NCBI GenBank assembly: GCA_022820725.1
Contig: JAJEFA010000017.1
Coordinates: forward strand, 186,001 to 250,000
Direction: 5' to 3'
Source of the DNA: Candidatus Binatia bacterium
GTDB lineage: Bacteria; Desulfobacterota; Binatia; Bin18
DNA length: 64,000 nt
Shown here in pieces: positions 8,298-18,094 of this stretch (its first letter is position 1; every line of letters starts with the position of its first letter). The notes below the pieces were generated by a model. That model was given only the letters and a program-made list of their open reading frames with translations, searched no databases and was not told the DNA's origin. A program made the position numbers and the translations under genes.

Positions 8298-9749
8298 ATG
8301 ACGATGCTGTCACTGAGTGAATATGCAAAGTATGACGGCCTTGGGCTGGCTGAACTGGTTGCGCGTAAAGAAGTCAGCGCCGAAGAACTGGTGGCCACTG
8401 CCGTCCAGGCTATTGAAAAGGTCAACCCGCAACTGAACGCCGTACTCCAGATACTGTCAGACCAGGCACAAGCCGAGATTCGGGGAGGGCTGCCGCAGGG
8501 TCCCTTCAGCGGCGTGCCGTTTCTGATCAAGGAACTCGTCCTGCACGCCAAGGGAGTCCGCCTCGATATGGGCTCACGGCTGGCCCAGGGCTATGTCGCT
8601 CCCGAGGATTCCGAACTCATGGCGCGCTTCCGGCGTGCCGGGTTTGTGCTGACCGGAACAACCCAGACGCCAGAACTGGGCTATAACCCGACAACGGAGA
8701 CCGTCCTGTTCGGGCCGGTCCACAACCCGTGGAAGGCCGGCCATAGTGCCGGTGGGTCGAGCGGCGGGTCCGGGGCATCGGTTGCCGCCGGCATCGTGCC
8801 GGTTGCCCACGCCAACGACGGCGGTGGCTCTATTCGTATTCCGGCCTCGTGTAACGGTCTGGTTGGCCTCAAGCCCTCGCGCGATCTGGTGCCCACCGGG
8901 CCCGACTATTCTGATCCGCTGTGTGGCCTGGCGTGTGAGTTTGTTGTCTCACGGAGTGTACGCGACTCCGCGACCCTGCTCGATATCGTGGCCGGGGCCG
9001 ATGCCGGTGCGCCTGGCATCCCGGTCCCGCCGGCCCGTCCCTACCGTGAGGAAGTGGGTGCCGCGCCGGGGAAGCTGCGCATTGCCTGGACCACAACGCC
9101 CGCTTCGGGCGAGAAGGTTGACCCGGAATGTGAGCAGGCGGTCCATGACACGGTACGGGTGTTGGAGGAACTCGGCCATACGGTGTACGAAGGCCGACCG
9201 GAGTATGACTGGGAGGAGTTCCTTCAAAATGTTCATGTGATTTGGGTGGCGTATAATGCCATGGCGGTTGAAGACTTGGCTGCGCAGATGGGTCGTTCGC
9301 CGAGCCCGGATACGCTGGAAGCCGTGACGCTGGCCTGCTGGGAAGACGGCAAGAAATATTCCGCGGTTGATCTGCTGAAATCCCTGGACCACGGGGGCCG
9401 CCTGTCCCGCATCGTCGGTCGCTTCTTTGAAGACCTGGATATCTTTGTCACGCCGACTATTGCCAAGCCGCCCGCGCCGCACGGAGAAGTGAACCAGAAC
9501 CGGGCCGGTATGACGGCCATGGAGTGGACCCGTCAGGTCTTCTCCTACGTCCCCTTTACGCCACTCTTTAATACGACCGGACAGCCGGCGATTTCCCTGC
9601 CGTTGCACTGGAGCGCCGACGGCCTGCCGGTCGGCGTCCAGTTTGTTGGGCATTTCGGGGACGAAGCAGGGTTGCTACGCTTGGCCGCTCAGTTGGAAGA
9701 GGCAAAACCGTGGGCAGACAAGCGTCCGCCGGTGCATGTGGCCGCCTAG
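8298..9749 (+). CDS. Amidase (amidase signature family)
   Basis: 483 aa. A GAAGGAGG site lies just before the ATG at 8298 (a second ATG at 8304 is possible). The catalytic triad is K78 (FLIKEL), S154 in SAGGSSGGS and S178 in NDGGGSIRIPAS, again with 24-residue spacing. The C-terminal part (FTPLFNTTGQPAISLPLHW, GLPVGVQFVG) is typical. Probably acts on small amides; the substrate is unknown. It is followed by a GST gene after 60 bp. A short palindrome, GAGTA-AACGC-TACTC, lies at 8271-8285, just before the ribosome site. Confidence 0.92.
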   Translation: MTMLSLSEYAKYDGLGLAELVARKEVSAEELVATAVQAIEKVNPQLNAVLQILSDQAQAEIRGGLPQGPFSGVPFLIKELVLHAKGVRLDMGSRLAQGYVAPEDSELMARFRRAGFVLTGTTQTPELGYNPTTETVLFGPVHNPWKAGHSAGGSSGGSGASVAAGIVPVAHANDGGGSIRIPASCNGLVGLKPSRDLVPTGPDYSDPLCGLACEFVVSRSVRDSATLLDIVAGADAGAPGIPVPPARPYREEVGAAPGKLRIAWTTTPASGEKVDPECEQAVHDTVRVLEELGHTVYEGRPEYDWEEFLQNVHVIWVAYNAMAVEDLAAQMGRSPSPDTLEAVTLACWEDGKKYSAVDLLKSLDHGGRLSRIVGRFFEDLDIFVTPTIAKPPAPHGEVNQNRAGMTAMEWTRQVFSYVPFTPLFNTTGQPAISLPLHWSADGLPVGVQFVGHFGDEAGLLRLAAQLEEAKPWADKRPPVHVAA

Positions 9750-9809
9750 CATCTGCTCGGGAGTAAGGCGAGGCCATAAAAGAACCGCGCACCGGTGAGG
9801 AGTACGCGC

Positions 9810-10475
9810 ATGACCGATACGCACCCATCCCCCCATCTCATCCTGTGGGGTGCAGGAACAACCCGCACCATCCGGCCGCACTGGGTGCTGCACGAACTCG
9901 GTCTGGAGTATGAAAAACATCTGATTGGCTCGCGGACGGGAGAGACCCAGACCGCCGAGTTTCGTGCCCTCAACCCGCGCGGCAAGATTCCCGTGCTCCA
10001 GGATGGAGCTCTGATCCTGGCCGAGAGTGCCGCGATTATCAATTATCTGGTCGAAAACTATGGGCCGGAATCCGGACTGGTCCCCCGTCCGGGTACTCCG
10101 CAGCGGGGACTATACGATCAGTGGTGTTTTTTCATTATGACCGAGCTTGATGCCCACACCTTATATATTCTGCGGCGGCACGATGACCTCGCCTATCTGT
10201 ATGGCGCGGCTCCGAATGCGCTGCAAGCCGCAAAAGAGGGTTTTGCACGGCAGATTGCTGTCGTGACGCAGGCCCTCCGTTCCGGTGAACCGTATCTGCT
10301 GGGCGAAAGCTTTACTTGTGCCGATATCCTGTTGACTACCTGTTTGACCTGGGCTCGCTACTGTAAAATTCCTTTAGCCAATGTGCTGATCGACTATGCT
10401 CGGCGTCTGACGGCTCGGCCGGCCTATCGTCAGGCTGCGGCAATTAACGGTGGACCTATGGTTGGACTCACATGA
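9810..10475 (+). CDS. Glutathione S-transferase family protein
   Basis: 221 aa from the ATG at 9810; GAGGAG lies 7 nt before it, so the GTG at 9795 is less likely. The N-terminal thioredoxin-fold half has LHELGLEYE, NPRGKIPVLQDG (with the cis-proline) and the glutathione-binding ESAAIINYLVENYG. The C-terminal half is all-helical with GESFTCADILLTTCL. Members conjugate glutathione to electrophiles or isomerise breakdown products. It follows the amidase and precedes sixA, all on the plus strand. Confidence 0.9.
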   Translation: MTDTHPSPHLILWGAGTTRTIRPHWVLHELGLEYEKHLIGSRTGETQTAEFRALNPRGKIPVLQDGALILAESAAIINYLVENYGPESGLVPRPGTPQRGLYDQWCFFIMTELDAHTLYILRRHDDLAYLYGAAPNALQAAKEGFARQIAVVTQALRSGEPYLLGESFTCADILLTTCLTWARYCKIPLANVLIDYARRLTARPAYRQAAAINGGPMVGLT

Positions 10476-10536
10476 AAAACCCAGATTGGATTGCGGGCTG
10501 CCGGCTCGCGTCCCTCTCGCAAATGGTAGCTGACTT

Positions 10537-11088
10537 ATGACCCAACCGATTCCGACCAAACACCTCCTGCTTTTTCGGCATGCCAAGTCTGACTGGGGCA
10601 CGGCGACCGAGGATGATCACGCCCGCCCGCTGACAAAACGGGGCATTGCCGCAGCACGGGCAATGGGACGGATTCTGGCGGCTTCCGGCCAAATGCCGGA
10701 CCGTATCGTGACCTCGTCCGCGGTTCGAGCAAAAACGACACTGGAGGTAGCCCGGGCCGCAGGCAAATGGAAATGCCAGACGGAAATAAGCGACGCCCTG
10801 TATGATACCGATGCTGCTGCGGTGCTGGAAGAAATACGCGCCCTCCCCAAGAGTGCGACGACGGTTTTATTCGTCGGTCATGAACCGACTTGGTCAGAGC
10901 TGGCGAGTTTTCTGATCGGCGGCGGGAATATCCGGTTTCCGACCGCAGCATTGGCCCGTATCGATTTGATCGTTCCCGGCTGGCATGCGGTCACTTTTGG
11001 CCGGGGAGAACTCGTCTGGCTCCTCCAGCCCAAGTTTTTCACCAAGGGCAAATTCTCACTGAAGAAGCCGGATGCGGCAAGCTCGTAA
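10537..11088 (+). CDS. sixA: SixA-type histidine phosphatase
   Basis: 183 aa. The phosphohistidine signature is R14-H15 (LFRHAKSDW), with PLTKRG and the second catalytic histidine H115 in FVGHEPT. The short length and the S-D-W after RHAK are those of SixA-like phosphatases, which act on phosphohistidine domains or small phosphate substrates. It is 61 bp after the GST gene and 52 bp before the VOC gene, so the three could be one transcript. Confidence 0.85.
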   Translation: MTQPIPTKHLLLFRHAKSDWGTATEDDHARPLTKRGIAAARAMGRILAASGQMPDRIVTSSAVRAKTTLEVARAAGKWKCQTEISDALYDTDAAAVLEEIRALPKSATTVLFVGHEPTWSELASFLIGGGNIRFPTAALARIDLIVPGWHAVTFGRGELVWLLQPKFFTKGKFSLKKPDAASS

Positions 11089-11140
11089 GCACAGGTAGGC
11101 AAAAGAAAAGAGTGATAACACCACAGAAGGAGGGGGGATT

Positions 11141-11605
11141 ATGATTAAAGGCATTCATCACACCGCTATTTCAACCGGGGATATCGAGCGCGCGCTCCGC
11201 TTCTACAAAGACCTGCTCGGTTTTGAAGAGCTCTTTGCGTTTGAGTGGAAAGCGGGCTCGCAGTCAGTCGATCAAATTGTGGGACTCAAGGACTCTTCCT
11301 CAAAAGTCGTCATGCTCAAGGCCGGGAACGCCTGCGTGGAGCTGTTCCAGTACGCCACACCAGAACCAAAGCCAGGCGACCCAAATCGTCCGGTGTGCGA
11401 CCATGGTATTACCCACCTGTGTCTACAAGTGGAGGATATTGACGGTGAATACGAACGGCTCAAAACCGCGGGGATGACGTTCCACTGCGCGCCGCAGAAA
11501 GCGGGTAAGGGGCTGCGTGCGACCTACGGTCGTGACCCTGACGGCAATGTTGTTGAGCTGTTGGAGGTGGAAGACCCGGACGACAGGCTCTCGGTGGCGG
11601 CGTAG
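11141..11605 (+). CDS. VOC-family (glyoxalase/bleomycin resistance/dioxygenase fold) protein
   Basis: 154 aa, preceded by AGAAGGAGGGGGG. The two beta-alpha-beta-beta-beta modules are visible: IKGIHHTAISTGDIERALRFY, then HGITHLCLQVEDID. Candidate metal ligands are the histidine in GIHHTA, E in ACVELFQ, H in ITHLCL and E in NVVELLEVED. The family includes lactoylglutathione lyase, methylmalonyl-CoA epimerase and small metabolite enzymes; it cannot be narrowed further. It is followed 38 bp later by a hot-dog dehydratase gene with a good ribosome site, so co-transcription is likely. Confidence 0.87.
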   Translation: MIKGIHHTAISTGDIERALRFYKDLLGFEELFAFEWKAGSQSVDQIVGLKDSSSKVVMLKAGNACVELFQYATPEPKPGDPNRPVCDHGITHLCLQVEDIDGEYERLKTAGMTFHCAPQKAGKGLRATYGRDPDGNVVELLEVEDPDDRLSVAA

Positions 11606-11643
11606 CAAGAGGGAAATTCCTGTAGCGTTCTCAGGAGGAAAAT

Positions 11644-12504
11644 ATGACCCAGGATGCACCGAAGACGACAGAACCGTATGTCGGCAAAGAACTCGGCAGT
11701 GTCTCCTTCACTGTTACCGAAGATATCTTGAATGATTACTATAACGGTCTGAACCTCTCGCGTCCGCAGGCCGCTACTGTCCCCTCCATGATCGCCACTG
11801 GACCGGACAACGCTTATTTCGCACAGTCGTCGTTCAGCAATCACTTTGGTCATCTCTGGATGCGCCAAGAGTGGGAATTGTTCGCGCCGCTGACGCCGGG
11901 CCGGACGTATACGGCAACCGCCCAGATCACGGATATTTATCCGAAGCGCAATCGCTCGGTGGTGCGGTACGAGGTCGAACTGCGCGCAGACTCGGGAGAA
12001 CTGGCCCTGCGCACGCGACACCACCAGAGCTATCTGCTCGATCAGCACGATGGGCAACTCGTCTTTCGCGATCCAAAAGCCAAACAGGGGGCGCGGCGCT
12101 TCGTCGTCCCGGAGGGCGAACCGTTTGGGCCGCTCGACCGCGTCATCACTCTGGAGATGTGCGACCGGTTCTTTCACGGTGACGCCAACTACCACACCGA
12201 CCGTGAGGAATCGAAAAAACTCGGTTTTGGCGATGTCGTGATCGGGGGGCGGATGACCATGGCCTATGCGGCCCATATTCTCGAAGAACGCTTTGGCACC
12301 GCCTGGTGGACGAGTGGCCGGCTGGATATCAAGTTTACAAACCCGGTGTGGCCCAATGAGACCGTTATTGCCCGTGGTGTTATGACCGGCCCACTCACGG
12401 AGGAGCCGGAACGGACGGGTGCTTTCGTGTGGCTGGCAAAACCAGACGAGACCGTCGTGCTGGTCGCAAATGCGAGCGTCGGATCAATAGCGGCAGAACA
12501 CTGA
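11644..12504 (+). CDS. MaoC-like (hot-dog fold) dehydratase, double-domain
   Basis: 286 aa with an AGGAGGAAAAT site. The N-terminal half (SVSFTVTEDILNDYYNGL; NAYFAQSSFSNHFGH) and C-terminal half (DYFG-like DRFFHGDANYHTD, then GFGDVVIGGRMTMAYAAHIL) are two hot-dog modules. The second carries the hydratase-like N-Y-H-x-D stretch of MaoC enzymes. These hydrate enoyl-CoA or related unsaturated thioesters. A second divergent hot-dog gene is at 47924. The stop is 17 bp from the PPK2 start. Confidence 0.85.
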   Translation: MTQDAPKTTEPYVGKELGSVSFTVTEDILNDYYNGLNLSRPQAATVPSMIATGPDNAYFAQSSFSNHFGHLWMRQEWELFAPLTPGRTYTATAQITDIYPKRNRSVVRYEVELRADSGELALRTRHHQSYLLDQHDGQLVFRDPKAKQGARRFVVPEGEPFGPLDRVITLEMCDRFFHGDANYHTDREESKKLGFGDVVIGGRMTMAYAAHILEERFGTAWWTSGRLDIKFTNPVWPNETVIARGVMTGPLTEEPERTGAFVWLAKPDETVVLVANASVGSIAAEH

Positions 12505-12521
12505 CGGGACATCTGAATGTT

Positions 12522-13424
12522 ATGGCAAACCAGCGCAAGGCCCCGCAATTTTTTACGCCGCCCGACAACCCGTTTCAGGTGCCGTGCGACGGAACCTTCC
12601 TGGTAAAGGACGCGCCGACCGGCCCTGGGAAGAATGCACCCGGTACCGCCGAGTGTCGGAAGCAGCTTACGCAGTTGACCGCTCGCCTCGACGAGCGACA
12701 GCGCGTTTTGTATGCCCAGACTCAGTATGCAGTCCTGTGCATTTTTCAGGCTATGGATGCCTCGGGCAAAGATTCAACGATTCGGGCAGTCATGCGGGGG
12801 CTGAACCCGGCCGGGTTTCAGGTCTTCTCGTTCCAGGCGCCGTCAGTAGAAGAATACGCCCACGATTTCTTGTGGCGGGCGACGCTCCGCCTGCCTGAGC
12901 GTGGGCGGATCGGCATCTTCAACCGCAGCTATTATGAAGAGGTGCTGATCGCGCGGGTCCACCCCGAATTTCTGATCCGCCAGCACCTGCCTTGGCCAAA
13001 GGATCACGACGACCTCTGGGAATATCGCTTTGAGTCAATCCAGGATTATGAGAAACACTTGGTTCGGAACGGCACGATAGTGCTCAAGTTCTGGCTCAAC
13101 GTCTCCAAGGCCGAACAACGCCGACGCTTCCTGGATCGTCTGAAGAAGCAGGAAAAACACTGGAAGTTCTCGGAGGCCGATACGGCCGAGCGTGCCTATT
13201 GGGACACGTATATGCACGCATACGAGGACTGTCTGAATCAGACGTCTACTCCGTGGGCACCGTGGTATGCAATTCCTGCGGACAACAAGCCCTATATGCG
13301 TCTGGTCGTGGCGCAGATCCTGGCGCAGACCCTTGAGCAACTGGACCTGCACTACCCAACCCTGACCCCAGAACAGAAGGCCGGTCTTGCCGCCAGCCGC
13401 AAGCGTCTCAAAAAGGAAAGTTAG
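12522..13424 (+). CDS. ppk2: Polyphosphate kinase 2 (PPK2) family protein
   Basis: 300 aa from the ATG at 12522, which gives the usual PPK2 N-terminus; a longer frame overlaps the previous gene. Walker A is FQAMDASGKDS with D79 and K83, and the Walker B-like lid is IGIFNRSYYEEVL. DLWEYRFESIQDYEKHLV and KFWLNVSKAEQRRRF are typical PPK2 segments. The enzyme transfers phosphate between polyphosphate and nucleotides, usually making ATP/GTP or ADP. A CYTH/CHAD pair, also linked to polyphosphate, occurs elsewhere in the window (29.4-31.7 kb). Confidence 0.92.
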   Translation: MANQRKAPQFFTPPDNPFQVPCDGTFLVKDAPTGPGKNAPGTAECRKQLTQLTARLDERQRVLYAQTQYAVLCIFQAMDASGKDSTIRAVMRGLNPAGFQVFSFQAPSVEEYAHDFLWRATLRLPERGRIGIFNRSYYEEVLIARVHPEFLIRQHLPWPKDHDDLWEYRFESIQDYEKHLVRNGTIVLKFWLNVSKAEQRRRFLDRLKKQEKHWKFSEADTAERAYWDTYMHAYEDCLNQTSTPWAPWYAIPADNKPYMRLVVAQILAQTLEQLDLHYPTLTPEQKAGLAASRKRLKKES

Positions 13425-13744
13425 CGCGGATTGTGCGGACGAGCCGCCTCCGCTCTCCCACGCCGACTATTTATCTCGGATTCCGCCTCCTCAGCCGTCT
13501 CGTTGGTGAGCGGAACCCCAATGCGCCTTTTTCCCAGGATAGTGAGTGAGTACGTGCGGTTGCGAGTCGTTCCTCGCGCCGTCAAGAGCCCTTCTTTGAT
13601 AAGGCGACTGAGATGTTTGTTGACAGCCTGACGGGAGATTCCGAATTCGAAAGCTGTGGAACGGACAATGTGTTGTGAATTGGAACCGACGTGCTCCAGG
13701 ATATAGCGGCGAACGAGTAGTCCCCGCTCTCGTATTCCCGCCAT
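13421..13744 (-). CDS. Winged-helix DNA-binding protein
   Basis: 107 aa. Residues 1-70 form a MarR/ArsR-like winged helix: RRYILEHV, then the recognition helix FGISRQAVNKHLSRLIKEGLL and the wing ARGTTRNRTYSL. I associate this N-terminal pattern with regulators that carry a DUF4325 or ATPase domain after the wing; here the protein simply ends in a charged tail, so it may be a truncated form or a stand-alone regulator. Its 3' end overlaps the PPK2 stop by 4 bp (convergent). The 316 bp upstream are AT-richer and probably hold its promoter. Confidence 0.7.
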   Translation of the reverse strand: MAGIRERGLLVRRYILEHVGSNSQHIVRSTAFEFGISRQAVNKHLSRLIKEGLLTARGTTRNRTYSLTILGKRRIGVPLTNETAEEAESEINSRRGRAEAARPHNPR

Positions 13745-14060
13745 GGCTTTTGAGGCTCTTCCTTCTTACAAAGATATCGATAGTGTCTCAGTTTGGAAAA
13801 TTCTGACCAGAAAACTATCGGCTTCTTTGTCCTTTTCTTATTATACAGACTGCTTGCACCAAAAAGCCCTATCCGAGAACGCCTTTGCGGTCAATCTTCT
13901 TTCCATTCGGTCCCCGCCACCTCCTGAGGGACCGATGTCTCGTATCTTCTCCGGTCGTACTGCCCGGTTAGGGCAGCCATGGAGGCCGCCTACAGGGAAC
14001 CCGGAGGCGGGCATCCTGCCCGCGACTCCGGAGGGTAAAGGGGATTTTTGTTGTACGTGG
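13745..14060. other. Intergenic region with a terminator-like hairpin
   Basis: No convincing gene. The left half is AT-rich for this genome and probably contains the promoter of the winged-helix gene. Near the right end, 14001-14031 forms a nested hairpin: CCGGAG/CTCCGG outside and GCGGGCA-TCC-TGCCCGC inside. It lies 30 bp past the stop of the hydantoinase B gene, where it could end that transcript. The inner stem resembles the GCGGGCT-TCC-AGCCCGC hairpin inside the 200-bp mobile element at 18131, so it may be a dispersed repeat. Confidence 0.5.
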
Positions 14061-15875
14061 TTATGCGTCGTCGGTACGCATGGCTGCCCGCAGGGCTGTG
14101 GTGGCCGCTTCGTCAACCGTTCTCGTTGCCATATCCACAATCACGCCATAGACGTCGCGTGCTTTCTCCACAGAGATATACTCGTCCAGTGTATCGTCGA
14201 GGACCTCTTGCACCGGACGGTCGAGCGGGTTGCCCCAGCCACCGCCACCGGTGGTTTCAAACCAGAAGGTATCGCCATAGGAGAGCTTGTGGCCGCGCAG
14301 CAAGGGGTTGAGCCACCGATTGTCCTCGGTCAGACCGCCGACAATTTCCTGCGTGCCATCCGCACGAAGGTGCCACAATCGTTGGGGCGAACTCCGCTGT
14401 CCGCCGTTCACGCCTGGGGTGCCCTCGCGCGTGCGGGCCGTTTCCACGCTCATCGCGCCCTCGCACAGAAAGCGGATTTTGAGATGGGAGCCCACTCCGC
14501 CCCGATGGTGACCGTCCCCGGCCGAGTCTTGCCGGATGTCAAAGGCTTCATAGGCAATCGGGAACATCAGCTCCGCGGTCTCCGCTTCCATATTCATGCA
14601 GTTGCCCAGCGGGTCCATGGTGACATTCATGCCGTCATTAAACGGGGTCCCGCCCCAGCCGCCGGCCGGCAGGTCAGAGAAGACGTCGGTTTTCCCGTCC
14701 GGCTCACGCACGCCGCACACAAACCAGTTGCAGTCGCCACACGCGGAACCGACCGCGCGCTCGGGCAGGGCATTGGCAATTGCCTGCCACACCGCGCTGG
14801 CGACTTTCGGGGCGGCCAGCACCGTACAGCCGATGGTCGGGGCCGGCCATTTGGGGTTCAGCCAGCAGTCGTCGGGTAAGACCACGCTGATCGGGTTGAA
14901 CATGCCCTCGTTTTGCGGCGCGCTGGGTTCCAGGAAAAACTGAAGGGAGTAAAAGACCGCGGAATGCGTATTGGCCTTGGGCGAGTTAATGGCGCCGAGA
15001 CATTGGGGGTCGGAGCCGGTCAGGTCCACGGTAATATCCGAGTCCTTGACCGTCAGGGTCACTTGAACTTTGACGGGATCATCGCTCTGGCCGTCGGTAT
15101 CGGCATAATCCTCGCCGGTATACACCCCGTCGGGGATGCTCTCGATCTTCTTGCGGACAATCCGCTCGGTATAGGCGATCAGTTCGGCCATGGCGGCCTT
15201 GATCGTCTCCAGCCCGTACCGCTCGGCCGCGGACTGCATTTCTTCTTCCGCAGCTTTGAGACAGCCGACATGGGCCTGGAGGTCGCCCTGGATAAAATGC
15301 GGGGTGCGCGTATTGGCCAGCAGAATCTTGAGGATTTCCGGTTTCATCTCATTGTTCTCAAACGCCTTGATGGGCGGCAGGCGGAGTCCCTCTTCCGCAA
15401 TATGCGTGCCCCACGACTGACCGCCCGGCGCCCCGCCGCCAAAGTCCATCCAGTGCCCCCGGCTGACCGCAAAGCCCAGCAGTTCCGTCCCTTTGTAAAA
15501 AATCGGCTTGATCCAGGAGATATCGTTAATATGGGTGCCGCCCCGGTAGGGGTCGTTGACCACATAGATATCACCGTCTTTCATATTCTCGATGCCGAAC
15601 TCGTCTCGTATGGCATGGGCCGAAAACTTCATGGCTGCCAGGTGGACGGGGACGTTGGCGGCCTGGCTCAGCAGCCGCATCTCCGGATCATAAATGGCGT
15701 TTGAGAAATCAACCATATCGGACAGAATGGGCGAGAACGAAGCTCGCTGGAGCACCGCAGTCATCCGGTCGCAGGTATACTCAAACAGATTCCGCAAGAC
15801 CTCAAAGGTAATATGATCGAGTCCTGCCCGGTTTTTAATACTGTCGCCCGTTTTTTCGAGAGCGCTGGATTGCAT
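14061..15875 (-). CDS. hyuB: Hydantoinase B/oxoprolinase family protein
   Basis: 604 aa, full length for HyuB. Recognisable blocks: RNLFEYTCDRMTAVLQRASFS near residue 30, GDIYVVNDPYRGGTHINDI near 105, then FAVSRGHWMDFGGGAPGG and HFIQGDLQAHVG. HyuA/HyuB pairs open cyclic amides (N-methylhydantoin, 5-oxoproline) in an ATP-dependent reaction, and relatives form acetone/acetophenone carboxylases. The partner hyuA lies 32 bp upstream on the same strand. The substrate is not known. Confidence 0.93.
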   Translation of the reverse strand: MQSSALEKTGDSIKNRAGLDHITFEVLRNLFEYTCDRMTAVLQRASFSPILSDMVDFSNAIYDPEMRLLSQAANVPVHLAAMKFSAHAIRDEFGIENMKDGDIYVVNDPYRGGTHINDISWIKPIFYKGTELLGFAVSRGHWMDFGGGAPGGQSWGTHIAEEGLRLPPIKAFENNEMKPEILKILLANTRTPHFIQGDLQAHVGCLKAAEEEMQSAAERYGLETIKAAMAELIAYTERIVRKKIESIPDGVYTGEDYADTDGQSDDPVKVQVTLTVKDSDITVDLTGSDPQCLGAINSPKANTHSAVFYSLQFFLEPSAPQNEGMFNPISVVLPDDCWLNPKWPAPTIGCTVLAAPKVASAVWQAIANALPERAVGSACGDCNWFVCGVREPDGKTDVFSDLPAGGWGGTPFNDGMNVTMDPLGNCMNMEAETAELMFPIAYEAFDIRQDSAGDGHHRGGVGSHLKIRFLCEGAMSVETARTREGTPGVNGGQRSSPQRLWHLRADGTQEIVGGLTEDNRWLNPLLRGHKLSYGDTFWFETTGGGGWGNPLDRPVQEVLDDTLDEYISVEKARDVYGVIVDMATRTVDEAATTALRAAMRTDDA

Positions 15876-15907
15876 GGCCGTCCTCCTGCAAATATAAATC
15901 TGCCCGA

Positions 15908-17965
15908 TTATCGTCCTACCTGTATAATAAGATTGCCCTGGGTATCAACCGTTGCCTGCGCGCCGGGCGGCAGCACGGCCACCGAATCCAGATATTCCAG
16001 AATCGCCGGCCCCTGAAGCTCCGCGCCAGGCTGGAGAATCTGACCATTGTAAATCGGACAGTCGATCCATTCTCCGGAGAAATATACCGAGCGCGAGCTT
16101 TTCATGGCCACGATATTTTCTGCGGCGACACTTTTATAAGAGGGGAGGGCTGCGGTGGGTGCCGTGGCTGCAACGCTCAGCGAGACAAAGGCCGGATCGA
16201 AGATATCCGAACTGACCCCGTGCTCCTGTTTGTGCACGGCGTGAAAGGTGTCGGCAATACTGACCAGGGCATCCCTGGTGAGCGCTCCTTCCGGGATGGG
16301 CGTCTCAATTTCATACGTCTGGCCCACATAGCGCATCTGGGCGGTCCGATTGATGAGCACATTTTCCGCCGAGACATTGTCGCGGGCGAGCAGGGTACGG
16401 GCGGTTTGTTCGAGTTCGGCATACGCGCTATTCAGCCGGTCCAGGTCAACCTCCCCAATCGGGGCGTACATGAATTGCTCGACATCCTGACGGACATCCA
16501 TGACGGTGGCGCCAAAGGCCGAAGCCACCCCGGCGGCCGCCGGGACGATGACTTTCGGGATATTCATGGCCCGGGCAACAAAGCAGGCGTGCATGGGCCC
16601 GGCTCCGCCAAAACTGGTCAGCACAAAATCGCGCGGGTCACGGCCTCTATTGATGATGACCTTCTTGACCGCCTGGGCCATGATCTCACAGCTGATCTGG
16701 ATCATGGCGTCTGCGGTCTCGACCGTTGACAGGCCCAGTTGCTCAGCAACGCGACTCACCGCTTGTTCCGCCGCCTGCCGGTCCAGATTGATCTTCCCCC
16801 CCAGAGTCGGCTCCAGGCGGCCGAGCAGCAGATTGGCGTCCGTGATTGTCGGTTCGGCCCCTCCGTTGCCATAACAGGCCGGTCCTGGTTGCGAACCGGC
16901 ACTGCGCGGTCCCACCCGAAGTGAGCCGCCGCTATCCACCCAGCCGATCGAACCACCGCCGGCACCCACGCTGTGGATGTCGAGCATGGGCAGGATGATC
17001 GGCAGCTCGAATTCGAGTTCATACTCGCGGGTCACGAGGCCCTTGCCATCTTCGACTATCGAGGCATCAAAACTCGTACCGCCCATGTCCGCGCAAATAA
17101 TACTGGGTTCGTGTATGGCATCGGCCAGATAGCCGGCATAGGCTACCCCGCCGGCCGGCCCGGACTCCAGCAGTTCTTCCGGATGTTCCTTAGCCAGATC
17201 AACACCCATGACGCCGCCGCTGCTTTTGAGAATCAGCAGGGAGCCGTCAAAGCCCTGCTGGGTGAGGCGCTCCAGCAGATGATCGAAATAGGCTCCCATC
17301 ACCGGCTTCAGCGCGGCGCTTACCGCAGTGGTGACAAATCGGCCGTGCTCGCGAAACAGGGGCCGCGTCTCGCCCGACAGCATAATATGCGCATCAGGAA
17401 TATGTTTGAGCAGGATGTCACGCATCTGCCGCTCATGGTCGGCGTTGACATAAGAATTAACGAAACACACGGCAATGGAACGGATATTCTCGGCCTTGAT
17501 TGTTTCGGCCACCTGCTGCGCTGCTGCGGTATCGAGCGGGCGTTCTTCTTCGCCCTTAACGTTAATGCGTTGCGGGACCGTGTAGCGATAGCGACGCCGA
17601 ATGAGCGGTTTGGGTTTGACCTGATAGGGGTCGTACAGATCCTGCCGATGCTGACGACCGATTTCGATAGTATCCCGAAACCCCTGGGTGGTGACCAGGG
17701 CCGGGGTCGGGTATGAGCGCTCGATCAGGGCGTTGGTTGCGGTGGTTGTGCCATGAACCAGGCAGGAGATCTGGTCGAACGGAATACCCGATTGCTCGAC
17801 CGCTTCAACAGAATCCCGGGCGGCCTTTTTGACAGCCTCAATGACACCCACAGAGCGGTCCCAGGGCGTGGTCAGCACCTTGGCCGTGACGCGCTCACCG
17901 GTCGTTTCTTCCCAGCCAAACAGGTCGGTAAATGTTCCACCAACATCGACGCCTACCCGCCACAT
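15908..17965 (-). CDS. hyuA: Hydantoinase A/oxoprolinase family protein
   Basis: 685 aa. The ASKHA-type ATP-binding N-terminus is VGVDVGGTFTDLFG, followed by LVHGTTTATNALIER, and the second nucleotide block is CADMGGTSFDASIVEDG with SVGAGGGSIGWVD. It also has GPACYGNGG and TSFGGAGPMHACFVA. HyuA is the ATPase partner of HyuB; the two act as a complex. The order hyuA-hyuB with a 32-bp gap supports one operon. Confidence 0.93.
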   Translation of the reverse strand: MWRVGVDVGGTFTDLFGWEETTGERVTAKVLTTPWDRSVGVIEAVKKAARDSVEAVEQSGIPFDQISCLVHGTTTATNALIERSYPTPALVTTQGFRDTIEIGRQHRQDLYDPYQVKPKPLIRRRYRYTVPQRINVKGEEERPLDTAAAQQVAETIKAENIRSIAVCFVNSYVNADHERQMRDILLKHIPDAHIMLSGETRPLFREHGRFVTTAVSAALKPVMGAYFDHLLERLTQQGFDGSLLILKSSGGVMGVDLAKEHPEELLESGPAGGVAYAGYLADAIHEPSIICADMGGTSFDASIVEDGKGLVTREYELEFELPIILPMLDIHSVGAGGGSIGWVDSGGSLRVGPRSAGSQPGPACYGNGGAEPTITDANLLLGRLEPTLGGKINLDRQAAEQAVSRVAEQLGLSTVETADAMIQISCEIMAQAVKKVIINRGRDPRDFVLTSFGGAGPMHACFVARAMNIPKVIVPAAAGVASAFGATVMDVRQDVEQFMYAPIGEVDLDRLNSAYAELEQTARTLLARDNVSAENVLINRTAQMRYVGQTYEIETPIPEGALTRDALVSIADTFHAVHKQEHGVSSDIFDPAFVSLSVAATAPTAALPSYKSVAAENIVAMKSSRSVYFSGEWIDCPIYNGQILQPGAELQGPAILEYLDSVAVLPPGAQATVDTQGNLIIQVGR

Positions 17966-18094
17966 GTGCGCTCCTCATTCAGGGTGATGCTCTAAAGCTC
18001 CTGCTTATGGGGGAGAGAAAAGTGTGTCAAGAGTGAAAGAGGTGGGGCGCATGGAGGTTCTCGCCGGAGGCGGGCGGCGAGGCCGTTTGGCCTC

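Noticed and set aside
13743..14879. A 378-codon plus-strand open frame
   Set aside because: It is antisense to the well-supported hydantoinase B gene, has no ribosome site, and its protein is arginine/histidine-rich with no family pattern.
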